Shown piece by piece: positions 9,780-18,943 of a stretch of 64,000 bases of DNA; positions within the stretch are counted from its first letter, which is position 1, and every line of letters begins with the position of its first letter. Source of the DNA: Lachnospiraceae bacterium. GTDB lineage: Bacteria > Bacillota > Clostridia > Lachnospirales > Lachnospiraceae. The notes beneath the pieces are model-generated. The model made no database searches. It was given only the letters and a program-made list of their open reading frames with translations, and was not told the origin of the DNA. The DNA lies in contig JAILGF010000082.1 of assembly GCA_024696945.1 (NCBI GenBank), forward strand, positions 62,001-126,000, given 5' to 3'. A program made the translations under genes and the position numbers.

Positions 9780-10868
9780 ATGGATACGGAATCATCTGTA
9801 GAAACAAAAAAGTCGGAGTATTTCCTTCAATTGGCGGAAAAGCTTGAAAATACCCGGGACCTGACGGATGAAGAACTCTTTGCACTTTTGGAGTCTGATT
9901 CGGAAGAGGTGGATTCTCTTCTTGCCGAAAGAGCGAGAAAGGTCCGCGAAAGAATATACGGCAAGGATGTTTACTTAAGAGGTCTGATAGAATTTACGAA
10001 TTACTGTAAGAATGACTGTTATTATTGTGGGATCCGCAGAAGCAACAGGAATGCCGAAAGATATCGCTTAAGTGCCGAACAGATATTGGAATGCAGCGAC
10101 TTAGGGTACGAGCTGGGATTTAGGACAATTGTACTTCAGGGAGGGGAGGATCCGTATTTTACGGATGACCGCCTTGTGACCATAATAAAAGGAATAAAAG
10201 AACGGCATCCCGATTGTGCGGTTACTCTGTCGATAGGCGAAAGGGATAAGGAAAGCTATCAAAAGCTTTTTGATGCGGGAGCGGACAGATATCTGCTGCG
10301 CCACGAAACGGCAGACAAGTGCCACTATGAACAGCTGCATCCGAAGGAATTATCATTTGAACACCGTATGCAGTGCTTAAGGGATCTTCATGAAATAGGA
10401 TATCAGGTTGGCTGCGGAATGATGGTGGGCTCACCTTATCAGAAAACGGAACACCTGATAAAGGACCTTCGTTTCCTGCAGGAATTTAAGCCTGAAATGG
10501 TGGGGATAGGTCCTTTTATCCCACATCATGATACGGAGTTTGCGGATAAACCTGCGGGAACGGCAAAGCTTACCATTAAGCTACTCTCGATCATAAGACT
10601 TATGCTTCCGGACTGCCTGCTGCCTGCGACTACGGCGCTTGGAACCGTTGACCCTAAAGGACGAGAAAAGGGGATCCTTGCCGGAGCAAATGTTGTTATG
10701 CCCAATCTTTCGCCGGGAAACGTCCGCGGAAAGTATCTTTTGTATGACAACAAGATATGCACGGGTGATGAAGCAGCCGAATGTATAAGATGTATGGCGG
10801 CACGTGTTGAAAAAGTGGGGTACAGGGTCGTAGAAAGCCGCGGGGATCATATAGGCTTTAGAAACTGA
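9780..10868 (+). CDS. hydE: [FeFe]-hydrogenase H-cluster radical SAM maturase HydE
   Basis: A radical SAM enzyme of the HydE/BioB/PylB group. The 4Fe-4S motif CxxxCxxC appears as NYCKNDCYYCG near residue 80, followed by the glycine-rich block VLQGGEDPY. The 362 residues and the GCGMMVGSPYQ and PFIPHHDTEF segments match HydE rather than biotin synthase. It helps build the diiron subcluster of [FeFe]-hydrogenase together with HydF and HydG, neither of which is in this window. It lies 35 bp after the ABC transporter on the same strand with its own AGGAAGAAGG site. The functional link between these neighbours is unclear. Confidence 0.92.
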   Translation: MDTESSVETKKSEYFLQLAEKLENTRDLTDEELFALLESDSEEVDSLLAERARKVRERIYGKDVYLRGLIEFTNYCKNDCYYCGIRRSNRNAERYRLSAEQILECSDLGYELGFRTIVLQGGEDPYFTDDRLVTIIKGIKERHPDCAVTLSIGERDKESYQKLFDAGADRYLLRHETADKCHYEQLHPKELSFEHRMQCLRDLHEIGYQVGCGMMVGSPYQKTEHLIKDLRFLQEFKPEMVGIGPFIPHHDTEFADKPAGTAKLTIKLLSIIRLMLPDCLLPATTALGTVDPKGREKGILAGANVVMPNLSPGNVRGKYLLYDNKICTGDEAAECIRCMAARVEKVGYRVVESRGDHIGFRN

Positions 10869-10920
10869 CCTTATCATCATAAGCCAGATATAAAAAATGG
10901 AAAGTTATGGAGAAGAAAAA

Positions 10921-11844
10921 ATGTCGGATATTATCAACAATGTCAAGAATTCAATAAAGCTTGCGATCCATGGCAAGGATGAAGTTATAGATATGGTACT
11001 TCGTGCCATACTTGCAAAGGGACATGTCCTTCTGGAGGATATACCCGGGGTTGGAAAGACGACACTTGTTACGGCATTAGCTAAGACAATGTCACTTTCA
11101 TATAAAAGAATACAGTTTACGCCCGATGTACTTCCTTCCGATCTTTCGGGATTTACCATGTATGACAAGGCTTCGGGGCAGTTTGTTTTCAGGGAAGGCG
11201 CGGTATTTGCGAATCTGTTCCTTGCGGATGAAATAAACCGTACATCGCCAAAGACACAGTCAGCTCTATTAGAGGTTATGGAGGAGCAGAACGTGACTGT
11301 GGACGGTGTTACACATAAGCTTCCCACTCCGTTTTTTGTAATCGCTACCCAGAACCCGATAGGTGCTTCGGGTACTCAGAAGCTTCCCGAGTCACAGCTT
11401 GACAGATTTATGGTAAGGCTGACGATGGGGTATCCGGATCATAACAGCGCTATCGATATCCTGCGCGGAGATTCCCATGAGATAGTGGAACAGCTTAAGC
11501 CCTGTCTTGAGAAGAACGACATTCTTGCGCTTCAGGAGCAGGTAGCTTCCGTGCAGGTGTCAGAACCTATAATGAACTATATAGTACAGCTTACGGAGAT
11601 TACAAGGGACAACGAGCTTTTCGCTCTGGGATTAAGTCCGCGTGCCAGCATTGCTCTCTTAAAGATGTCCAAAGCCGGAGCCTTTATTTCGGGAAGGGGT
11701 TATGTAGTTCCTGAGGATGTAAAGGCAGTATATTACAGCATAGCAAACCACCGTGTTGTTCTTTCGACCAAAGCGAAAGCTACGGGATATTCCCTTGAAA
11801 TGGCTTTGTCAAAGACCTTTGAATCAGTAAAGATGCCCGGATAA
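10921..11844 (+). CDS. MoxR-family AAA+ ATPase
   Basis: The N-terminal AAA+ core has Walker A GVGKTTLV, Walker B LFLADEINR and sensor 1 FFVIATQNP; the C-terminal lid is SPRASIALLKMSKAGAF. MoxR ATPases act as chaperones for protein complexes encoded beside them, here DUF58 and transglutaminase-like proteins. I chose the ATG at 10921 because GGAG (10909-10912) sits 8 bp upstream. The in-frame ATG at 10897 has no ribosome binding site and would add eight residues. The gene ends 3 bp before the DUF58 gene. Confidence 0.93.
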   Translation: MSDIINNVKNSIKLAIHGKDEVIDMVLRAILAKGHVLLEDIPGVGKTTLVTALAKTMSLSYKRIQFTPDVLPSDLSGFTMYDKASGQFVFREGAVFANLFLADEINRTSPKTQSALLEVMEEQNVTVDGVTHKLPTPFFVIATQNPIGASGTQKLPESQLDRFMVRLTMGYPDHNSAIDILRGDSHEIVEQLKPCLEKNDILALQEQVASVQVSEPIMNYIVQLTEITRDNELFALGLSPRASIALLKMSKAGAFISGRGYVVPEDVKAVYYSIANHRVVLSTKAKATGYSLEMALSKTFESVKMPG

Positions 11845-11847
11845 AAA

Positions 11848-12897
11848 ATGAAAATACATATTTGGTCAATAATCAGATACCTTTTCTTACTTATTTTGAT
11901 AGTATTTTTTGTATTAGTGTTCAAGCAGAATTACCTTGTATTTCTGCTTTTTCCTTATGTGCTTCTTCCGGCGGTGCTTATTCCTCTTTTTATAATCAAT
12001 GTGAAGAAAATAAGCATAAAAGGCGGATCGGTCGTGGAAAGCACCGAGGTCGGGAACAATATTGTTTTTTATACGGAATACGTTAACCCGACATATTATC
12101 CCTTCCTTAAATGTTCCCTTACCTTTTCAATGAACAATCTGTTTTTTAAGGCAGATAAGGATAACCTGTTAAATATCAATGTATTGCCCAAGAAAACAGA
12201 CAGGGTGAATATAAGTGTAAGAACCTCGGCTATAGGAATGGTAGTGTTTGAAGGCAAGGGAATGACAGTCACCGGCTTTATGGGGATGGTAAGCATGAAG
12301 CTCCCGGTAAGCTTTAACGTTCAGGTACCTGTATTCCCCGAGAAAAAAGAAAATGTTGACGTTGCCGAGATACCATATTCGGAAGGATATGATGAATATA
12401 CCGAGCCGGATCTTAAGGGCAACCTTTCTTCGGATATAAAGGAGATAAGGGAATACCGTCCCGGAGACCGTCTTGCAAGGATACACTGGAAGCTTACCGC
12501 AAAAATGGAGGAGCTGCAGGTTAAGGAAATGGAACGTACCTCGGTTATGTCGCTCGTGGTTGTTCCCGAGCTTGAGAGGAGCCAAATATCATCGACCGTT
12601 TCCACGCTAGATGCGGTATCAAGAGAACTTGCAAACAGAGGGGAGAGGTTTGAGATTTGCCTTTACAATTCCGTAGCTTGTTCTTTTGACAATTATATAA
12701 TAGATAATGAAGAATCACTTCTCATATGCTACAGGGATATGTATTACCTTCCGTTGTATGAAGGGGCTGAAAGTGCAAAGGAGGCATATTATGCATCGAA
12801 TCAGAAATCGGCACTTTTGCTTTCTGTTTACGGGGAATCCGTAAAGCTGCTTGAAGATGGGATCGAGATAGATGATCTGGCAGAAGGGATTTTTTAA
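11848..12897 (+). CDS. DUF58-family membrane protein
   Basis: Two N-terminal transmembrane helices (about residues 8-28 and 32-50) precede a beta-rich region, then the DUF58 signature: an IREYRPGDRLARIHWKLTAK block near residue 195, followed by LQVKEMERT. In other operons this family forms a von Willebrand A-like module that works with MoxR ATPases. The tight spacing (3 bp after moxR) and the following transglutaminase gene make up the common moxR-DUF58-transglutaminase set. Its biochemical role is not established. Confidence 0.9.
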   Translation: MKIHIWSIIRYLFLLILIVFFVLVFKQNYLVFLLFPYVLLPAVLIPLFIINVKKISIKGGSVVESTEVGNNIVFYTEYVNPTYYPFLKCSLTFSMNNLFFKADKDNLLNINVLPKKTDRVNISVRTSAIGMVVFEGKGMTVTGFMGMVSMKLPVSFNVQVPVFPEKKENVDVAEIPYSEGYDEYTEPDLKGNLSSDIKEIREYRPGDRLARIHWKLTAKMEELQVKEMERTSVMSLVVVPELERSQISSTVSTLDAVSRELANRGERFEICLYNSVACSFDNYIIDNEESLLICYRDMYYLPLYEGAESAKEAYYASNQKSALLLSVYGESVKLLEDGIEIDDLAEGIF

Positions 12898-12940
12898 TTA
12901 ATTACAGAATTTGAAAAGATATTGTAATATGGTATAGGAA

Positions 12941-15814
12941 ATGCGAAAGAGATTGTCACGCTTTGAAAAAAAGAAAATTTCGGAGCTTGAGCAGACCGGT
13001 ATTGCCATAGATGATGTCTATGGTACTAAAAAGTCTAGCCCGTTATTTTTATGCCTTTCAAAAGCCCTGATCATCTTTATGGTCTGTGCCGGGACCGTTA
13101 CGGGATTTTCCGACGCTCTTTCCTTAAATTACAATAAATCGGCTATAGTATTTTTTACCTTGCTTATAAGCGTTCTCATATCGCTTTTATACGTCAATAA
13201 AAAAGTATTCTATATAGGCTATATAGCTTATCTTATTATTTTCACCGTAGAGCTTTTGCGATATTACCTTTATGCAAACAGCGGTTTCCAGGCTATCATG
13301 AACAGGGTCCGTGAGGTATATGCGGAATTCTTCAACATGTCTGTAGTAAGGAGCGCGGAAGAAAGTTATACCAACAGATACGTGACTATTACCGTGACTC
13401 TTATCTTTATAATTTCATTCCTTGTGGTAATGTATAATATCACAGTTTCACGATATATGAATTTCGCGGAAACGTTTGCCATTTCGTTTATTATCCTTGA
13501 AATCCCGTTTTATATAGGCTATAAGCCTCCGCTTATCTCCGTAGTTCTTATCATGGCAGGCTGCATATGCACAGGCCTGCTCCAAAAAGGAGCATTTAAC
13601 AGGGTGACCATTCCGGGTAAGAATGCGCCGGATTATATACGGGACAAGATATTTAAGAAGACCTATTATACCACCAGAGGCTCCCACAGGGGCATTCTTA
13701 TGGTACTTGCGGCTTCGCTTGTTATGAGTTTCTTCTTATGCATATTTTCGCTGCCGATATTTGAAAGGGATCTGGGCGAAACTCCCGATGACAGTGCAAA
13801 GGCTGCAATGGACGATACTATAAAGATAGTTGTCCAGAACGGTATTTACGGATTATTTAACAGATATGACTCCATAAACGGATTGAACAGAGGAGTATTG
13901 GGCGGAGTATCATCGGTAAGCCCCGACTTTAAGACGGACCTGGTGGTAAGCTTTGTTCCGTACAGCAAGGAAACGGTATATCTTCCCGGATTTAAAGGTA
14001 TTACCTATACCGGTATGAACTGGTATAACAGGGTAAATGTGTCTGATTTTCCGGAACTCAAGCTTGGAGAAGAAGGATATATTGACAGCAGTTCGATCGA
14101 TAACTTGGATTATATATTAATTACCAACAAATTAAAAACAGAGTATTCTCCGTCCGAGGATAAATCGATAAAAGCAAGGGCACAGATATCATATGTTGAC
14201 AAAAGCTTCGGAATGTACGTGTATCCGTATATCACGCTTAACGGAGCTCCTTACGGAGTGGAGGAGCCGCTTTATCAGCCTGCCGATCCCGAAAAAGAAA
14301 GGGTCATGGAAACGAAGGAGACGGATTATTATCCGCTTGAATTTGTAGAATACAGAACAGCCGAAGATGAAGGATATGGCGATTATCCCAGAAGCAGGGA
14401 ATATAAAATAGATTCTGACGGAAACATTACAAGAAGTGTTGTGACCGATATAGATTATCCGGGAACCGGAACAGTAACGATCAGGAACGGTTATTCTACA
14501 GAGGTGCAGGCAAAATCCATATCCTGTTACAGCTATGTTAATGACATATGCCTTAAGGTGCCCGATGGACTTAACAGGTATCTCGATGGCTTCTGCAAAG
14601 AAAAAGGATATTTCGGACTTGGAAGTATTCAGGAATACAAGAGGCTTCAAAGTATTGTTGATGAAGACAGAACTTCTTCACCTAAAATCGACCTGCCGAT
14701 ATCGGAAGAGCTTAAAGAAAGACTTATGGAATTAGGTTCGATAACGGTAATAAATCTGCTGCCTGACGGCGGTTCAGGAGAAGGTGAGCTCGGTAAATAT
14801 CTTGAAGAATATGAAGAACTCATACGTCAAAGATATGAACACAAAGAGGCTTTAAACGATTACAGACTGAAAATCTGCGAAGCCATAAAAAACATGTTCC
14901 TTGATGAATATCCATACACCCTGTCTCCCGGAAAGACTCCTTCGGGTGAGGATTTCGTTCAGTACTTCCTTGAGGATCAGAAGAGGGGATTTTGTTCGCA
15001 TTTTGCCTCTGCTGCAGTTATGATCTTAAGACACCTCGGAATACCTGCAAGGTATGTTGAAGGATACTGCATCCCATATTCACTTATGACGGAGGAGGCT
15101 AATAAGCTCGATATTGACGGAGAAGAGTGGTTCAGCGGTGAAAACGAGTTTAATCCGGATAAAAACGTATATTCCGTAAAGGTAAGTGACTATTATGCAC
15201 ATGCATGGGTAGAAGTATATCTTGAAGGACAGGGATTTGTTCCGTTTGAATTTACTCCTCCGAGCTATGAGGCTGTAGGCGGAGAAGAAATGACAGGCCT
15301 CGGGAAGTTCTTCTCGAGACTCTTAAATGTTGATCTCGGACTTGGCGGAAACTCCGAGGATACCCTGTCGATAACGGGCGATGTTGAAACTCCGGTTGTT
15401 GAAGAGCATTCCGATATGAATTTCAAAATCCTTCTGCTTCCGCTTCTTATACTTACCGGGATAGTAGTGCTTTTCTGGGTATTGTTGCTTCTTATACGAA
15501 GGCTGATCCTTGAGATACGCTATTCACGTTACCTTAAGGAAGGCAGATTCGCTCCTCTTGTTTTCGCAAGGTATAATGAGCTTGTAAAGAAGCTTAAGAA
15601 AAAGAAGATAGTGACCGTAGAAAACCCTTTGCCGATGGAAGTCTGTGAAGATATATCCGTATATTATTCGGATAATCCGGACGTTTCCGAGGATAAAAAA
15701 GATAAGGATTTCAGACCCATATTTACCTATATAGAAAAGGTTCTTTATTCCGACTATATCTCAAATGCCGATGAATACATAGGATTTTACAGGCAGCTGC
15801 AAGAAATTATTTAA
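12941..15814 (+). CDS. Multi-pass membrane protein with extracytoplasmic transglutaminase-like domain
   Basis: This 957-residue protein has an N-terminal block of about six helices (about residues 25-275), then a large outer region holding a transglutaminase-like core: the Cys motif FCSHFASAAVMILRHLGIPA near 685, and YAHAWVEVYLEGQGFVPFEFTP with the catalytic His and a conserved Pro/Phe turn. One more helix follows near 830-855 with a cytosolic tail. The layout matches TgpA/YebA-like proteins (DUF3488-transglutaminase-DUF4129). The catalytic Cys and His are present, so protease or amidase-type activity on the cell surface is possible. It is last in the moxR operon. No clear terminator follows it. 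Confidence 0.9.
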   Translation: MRKRLSRFEKKKISELEQTGIAIDDVYGTKKSSPLFLCLSKALIIFMVCAGTVTGFSDALSLNYNKSAIVFFTLLISVLISLLYVNKKVFYIGYIAYLIIFTVELLRYYLYANSGFQAIMNRVREVYAEFFNMSVVRSAEESYTNRYVTITVTLIFIISFLVVMYNITVSRYMNFAETFAISFIILEIPFYIGYKPPLISVVLIMAGCICTGLLQKGAFNRVTIPGKNAPDYIRDKIFKKTYYTTRGSHRGILMVLAASLVMSFFLCIFSLPIFERDLGETPDDSAKAAMDDTIKIVVQNGIYGLFNRYDSINGLNRGVLGGVSSVSPDFKTDLVVSFVPYSKETVYLPGFKGITYTGMNWYNRVNVSDFPELKLGEEGYIDSSSIDNLDYILITNKLKTEYSPSEDKSIKARAQISYVDKSFGMYVYPYITLNGAPYGVEEPLYQPADPEKERVMETKETDYYPLEFVEYRTAEDEGYGDYPRSREYKIDSDGNITRSVVTDIDYPGTGTVTIRNGYSTEVQAKSISCYSYVNDICLKVPDGLNRYLDGFCKEKGYFGLGSIQEYKRLQSIVDEDRTSSPKIDLPISEELKERLMELGSITVINLLPDGGSGEGELGKYLEEYEELIRQRYEHKEALNDYRLKICEAIKNMFLDEYPYTLSPGKTPSGEDFVQYFLEDQKRGFCSHFASAAVMILRHLGIPARYVEGYCIPYSLMTEEANKLDIDGEEWFSGENEFNPDKNVYSVKVSDYYAHAWVEVYLEGQGFVPFEFTPPSYEAVGGEEMTGLGKFFSRLLNVDLGLGGNSEDTLSITGDVETPVVEEHSDMNFKILLLPLLILTGIVVLFWVLLLLIRRLILEIRYSRYLKEGRFAPLVFARYNELVKKLKKKKIVTVENPLPMEVCEDISVYYSDNPDVSEDKKDKDFRPIFTYIEKVLYSDYISNADEYIGFYRQLQEII

Positions 15815-15826
15815 TAAAAAATTGTC

Positions 15827-15855
15827 TTGATTTTTTAGGTAAAAAGGTGTACTCT
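15827..15855 (+). promoter_or_regulatory. Sigma-A-type promoter for topA
   Basis: -35 TTGATT (15827-15832), a 17-bp spacer, and -10 TACTCT (15850-15855). The leader to the topA ATG at 15944 is about 80 nt. I see no riboswitch class I recognise in it. Confidence 0.6.
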
Positions 15856-15943
15856 ATTTTTCGTTTGTTGCACGTGGGGCACGGATCGGCAAAGAAGACA
15901 GCAGAGGCCGTGGCTCTTAATCATATAGGAAGGGTATTATGAA

Positions 15944-17914
15944 ATGGCAAAGAATTTAGTAATAGTTGAGTCGCCCGCAAAGGCAAAAACGATCAAGAAA
16001 TTTTTGGGATCTGGGTATGACGTTATAGCATCTCAGGGACATGTCCGCGATCTTCCGAAGAGTCAGCTGGGCATTTCGATAGAAGATGATTTTGAACCTA
16101 AATATATCACCATCAGAGGAAAGGGAGATATACTTGCAGAGCTTAGAAAAGCCGCTAAAAAAGCAGACAAGATATATCTCGCAACCGACCCGGACCGCGA
16201 AGGAGAAGCTATATCCTGGCATCTGCAGACCTTGCTTAAGCTTGATGAGAAAGCGGCCAACAGGATAACTTTCAATGAAATTACTAAAAATGCAATAAAG
16301 AATTCTATAAAGAGCCCCAGAAGAATAGACATGGGGCTGGTGGATGCTCAACAGGCAAGACGTGTACTCGACAGAATAGTCGGTTACAAGATAAGTCCCC
16401 TTCTCTGGGCAAAGATCAAGAGCGGGCTTTCGGCAGGAAGAGTACAGTCCGTTGCATTGAAGCTTATCTGCGACAGGGAAAAGGAGATAAATGAATTTAA
16501 GCCGCAGGAATACTGGAGCCTTGACGCTGAACTTAATGTAAAAGGAAAAAATACCGTTCCCGTACATTTTTACGGAGAAGGCGATAAAAAGATATCCCTA
16601 ACGTCGGAGAAAGAGACGGATAGGTACATCAAAAAAGCCGGAAAGGTTTTCAGATGCACGGAACTTAAGGAAAGCGAGAAACGCAGAAAGGCACCGCTTC
16701 CGTTTACAACGTCGACTCTTCAGCAGGAAGCATCAAAGGTCCTTAATTTCTCAACAAAGAAAACCATGCAGCTGGCCCAGACACTTTATGAAGGTGTTGA
16801 CGTAAAAGGCCACGGTACCATCGGTCTTATCACCTATCTGCGTACCGATTCCGTAAGGGTATCGGACGAGGCCGATAAGAATGTACGTAAATACATAGAG
16901 GAAAAATTCGGAAAAAACTATGTAACTAAGGCTGACGTAAATAAGGGAACGGGAAAGAAGATACAGGATGCCCACGAGGCAATACGTCCTTCATATATTG
17001 ATATTCCTATGGAGGATATAAAGGCCTCTCTTTCAAGAGACCTTTACAGGCTTTATCAGCTTATATGGAAGCGCTTCGTTGCAAGCCGTATGGAATCGGC
17101 TGCATACAAGACCGTAAAAGCAACGTTTGATGCAAACGGAGTTACGTTTACCAGTTCCTCATCCAAGCTTTTCTTCCAGGGATATATGACTGTATATTCC
17201 ACAGAAGAGGATAAGATTGACGAAAACGACGGGAACCTTTCCGGAATAAAGGAGGGGGCAGAGCTTTCCTTAAAGGAAATGAAGAAGGAACAGCATTTTA
17301 CACAGCCGCCCGCTCATTTTACGGAGGCTTCGCTTGTAAAAACCTTGGAGGAGCTGCGTATCGGCCGTCCTTCAACATATGCTCCGACCATTACGACCAT
17401 CCTTACGAGACATTATATTGTTAAAGATAAGAAGAATCTTTATACCACGGATCTGGGTGAGGCCGTTAATTCCATCATGGACCGTTTCTTCCCTGAAATC
17501 GTGAATACCGAATTTACCGCTCTTATGGAGGACACACTGGATTCGGTCGAGACCGGTGATGTGGATTGGAAGACAATAGTAAGAAACTTCTATCCCGATC
17601 TTGAGGTTGCTGTCGAAAAGGCAGGTGAAAACCTCGAGAAGGTTAAGATAATGGACGAGGAAACCGATATAATATGTGACCAGTGCGGAAGGAAGATGGT
17701 ATTTAAGTACGGACCTCACGGAAAATTCCTCGCATGTCCCGGTTTCCCCGAGTGCAGGAATACCAAGTCATATAATGAGAAGACAGAATTTGTCTGCCCG
17801 AAATGCGGCGGAGCGATCCTTATCATGAAGACCAGGAAGGGAAGGCGCTACTATAGCTGTGAAAATCACCCCGATTGTGATTATATGTCATGGCAGAAAC
17901 CTGAAAACGCATAA
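15944..17914 (+). CDS. topA: DNA topoisomerase I
   Basis: Type IA topoisomerase that relaxes negative supercoils. The TOPRIM domain starts with VIVESPAKAKTIKKFLG and has the acidic DPDREGEAISWH triad. The active-site Tyr is in TYLRTDSVRVSDEA (Tyr298). Two C-terminal zinc-ribbon-like repeats begin CDQCGRKM and CPKCGGAI. The 656 residues are slightly short for the family because only two zinc modules are present. It begins with ATG behind GGAAGGG. topA next to codY is a common clostridial arrangement, although the usual upstream dprA is not here. Confidence 0.98.
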   Translation: MAKNLVIVESPAKAKTIKKFLGSGYDVIASQGHVRDLPKSQLGISIEDDFEPKYITIRGKGDILAELRKAAKKADKIYLATDPDREGEAISWHLQTLLKLDEKAANRITFNEITKNAIKNSIKSPRRIDMGLVDAQQARRVLDRIVGYKISPLLWAKIKSGLSAGRVQSVALKLICDREKEINEFKPQEYWSLDAELNVKGKNTVPVHFYGEGDKKISLTSEKETDRYIKKAGKVFRCTELKESEKRRKAPLPFTTSTLQQEASKVLNFSTKKTMQLAQTLYEGVDVKGHGTIGLITYLRTDSVRVSDEADKNVRKYIEEKFGKNYVTKADVNKGTGKKIQDAHEAIRPSYIDIPMEDIKASLSRDLYRLYQLIWKRFVASRMESAAYKTVKATFDANGVTFTSSSSKLFFQGYMTVYSTEEDKIDENDGNLSGIKEGAELSLKEMKKEQHFTQPPAHFTEASLVKTLEELRIGRPSTYAPTITTILTRHYIVKDKKNLYTTDLGEAVNSIMDRFFPEIVNTEFTALMEDTLDSVETGDVDWKTIVRNFYPDLEVAVEKAGENLEKVKIMDEETDIICDQCGRKMVFKYGPHGKFLACPGFPECRNTKSYNEKTEFVCPKCGGAILIMKTRKGRRYYSCENHPDCDYMSWQKPENA

Positions 17915-17953
17915 TTTATTCAATTATTATTATCCTTTTCGGAAAAATGTGTA

Positions 17954-17968
17954 AATTTTTAGAAAATT
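17954..17968. promoter_or_regulatory. CodY box upstream of the codY -35 element
   Basis: AATTTTTAGAAAATT matches the CodY consensus AATTTTCWGAAAATT at 14 of 15 positions (T for C at position 7). It ends 3 bp before the -35 box of the codY promoter, so it points to autoregulation by CodY. Confidence 0.75.
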
Positions 17969-17971
17969 CTA

Positions 17972-18000
17972 TTGATTTTTTGAAAAATATATGTTAATCT
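17972..18000 (+). promoter_or_regulatory. Sigma-A-type promoter for codY
   Basis: -35 TTGATT (17972-17977), a 17-bp spacer, and -10 TAATCT (17995-18000), giving a leader of about 30 nt with GGGGG ahead of the ATG at 18038. It overlaps a second CodY-like site. Confidence 0.75.
17974..17988. promoter_or_regulatory. Second, weaker CodY-like box over the codY promoter
   Basis: GATTTTTTGAAAAAT matches the CodY consensus at 12 of 15 positions. Its centre is 20 bp from that of the stronger box, two helical turns, and it covers the end of the -35 box and the spacer. Bound CodY would block RNA polymerase here. Confidence 0.5.
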
Positions 18001-18037
18001 ATGCAATAGAGTTATCACTTTCTGATGGGGGTAGTGT

Positions 18038-18805
18038 ATGAGCGTTCAATTACTTGATAAAACCAGAAAAATAAACAAACTTTTGCACAATAACAATTCT
18101 CACAAAGTTGTGTTTAATGATATCTGTCAGGTCTTAAGCGATATATTAGATGCAAATATCCTTGTAATAAGCAAGAAAGGAAAGGTTCTCGGCGTCACCA
18201 ACAAGGATGACGTTGAACCGCTGAACGAGCTTATTATGAATAAGATCGGCGATCATATTGACGGTGATCTTAATGAACGTCTGTTAAACATCCTCTCAAC
18301 GAAAGAGAACGTTAATCTGGAAACACTGGGATTTGAACTTCCCGATATTGATTCCTATGTGGCTCTTATTACACCGATAGACATTGCGGGTGAGAGACTG
18401 GGAACACTGTTCCAGTACAGAAAACAGGCACAGTTCAATATCGATGACATAATATTGAGTGAATACGGAACTACCGTCGTAGGACTGGAAATGATGCGTT
18501 CCGTTAATGAAGAGAACGCGGAGGAGAGCAGAAAGGTAGCTATAGTACGCTCGGCTATCGGTACACTGTCATTCTCGGAGCTGGATGCGATAAAACATAT
18601 TTTCAAGGAACTCGGTGGCAACGAAGGAATTCTGGTAGCCAGCCGAATAGCTGACAGCGTGGGTATTACAAGGTCGGTAATAGTAAACGCTCTGCGTAAG
18701 TTCGAGAGCGCAGGCGTTATAGAATCAAGGTCCTCAGGTATGAAGGGTACCTATATTAAAGTACTCAATGATGTGGTATTTGAGGAACTGGAGAAAACTA
18801 AATAG
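18038..18805 (+). CDS. codY: GTP- and branched-chain amino acid-sensing global regulator CodY
   Basis: This 255-residue protein starts with MSVQLLDKTRKINKLLH, followed by a GAF domain (about residues 1-155) that binds Ile, Leu or Val. The C-terminal winged helix holds ASRIADSVGITRSVIVNALRKFESAG as its helix-turn-helix (written here only to mark the block near residues 203-228). CodY represses adaptive genes while nutrients are plentiful, and in several Firmicutes it controls motility genes. Here it sits directly upstream of the whole flagellar locus and has CodY-like boxes at its own promoter. The only good box I found in the window is its own. Confidence 0.97.
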   Translation: MSVQLLDKTRKINKLLHNNNSHKVVFNDICQVLSDILDANILVISKKGKVLGVTNKDDVEPLNELIMNKIGDHIDGDLNERLLNILSTKENVNLETLGFELPDIDSYVALITPIDIAGERLGTLFQYRKQAQFNIDDIILSEYGTTVVGLEMMRSVNEENAEESRKVAIVRSAIGTLSFSELDAIKHIFKELGGNEGILVASRIADSVGITRSVIVNALRKFESAGVIESRSSGMKGTYIKVLNDVVFEELEKTK

Positions 18806-18823
18806 GTAACGGATTGACTTATA

Positions 18824-18852
18824 AAAGGGATTTTGCACGCAAAATCCTTTTT
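18824..18852 (+). terminator. Intrinsic terminator after codY
   Basis: GGATTTTG (18828-18835) pairs with CAAAATCC (18840-18847) around a CACG loop, with flanking A and T runs adding further pairs. Five T follow. The hairpin shares bases with the next promoter's -35 region. Confidence 0.8.
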
Positions 18853-18862
18853 GTGCTATAAT
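18833..18862 (+). promoter_or_regulatory. Extended -10 promoter for the flagellar operon
   Basis: A consensus TATAAT (18857-18862) is preceded by TG at the extended -10 position (18854-18855). The best -35 match is TTGCAC (18833-18838) with an 18-bp spacer, inside the codY terminator hairpin. Transcription would start near 18869, leaving a leader of about 75 nt before flgB. The leader contains short complementary blocks (GCAGGC with GCCTGC) but no riboswitch I recognise. Confidence 0.7.
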
Positions 18863-18943
18863 TAAGAGTAACATCAAGGCTTTCATCGGCAGCAGTGCAG
18901 GCATGCTTTCGATGGGTATTTTGCCTGCGCCAAGGTACAGAAA

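Noticed and set aside
18863-18943. Possible c-di-GMP (GEMM) riboswitch in the flgB leader, and likewise in the topA leader (15856-15943)
   Set aside because: Short complementary blocks exist, but the conserved GEMM sequence blocks are not present in either leader.
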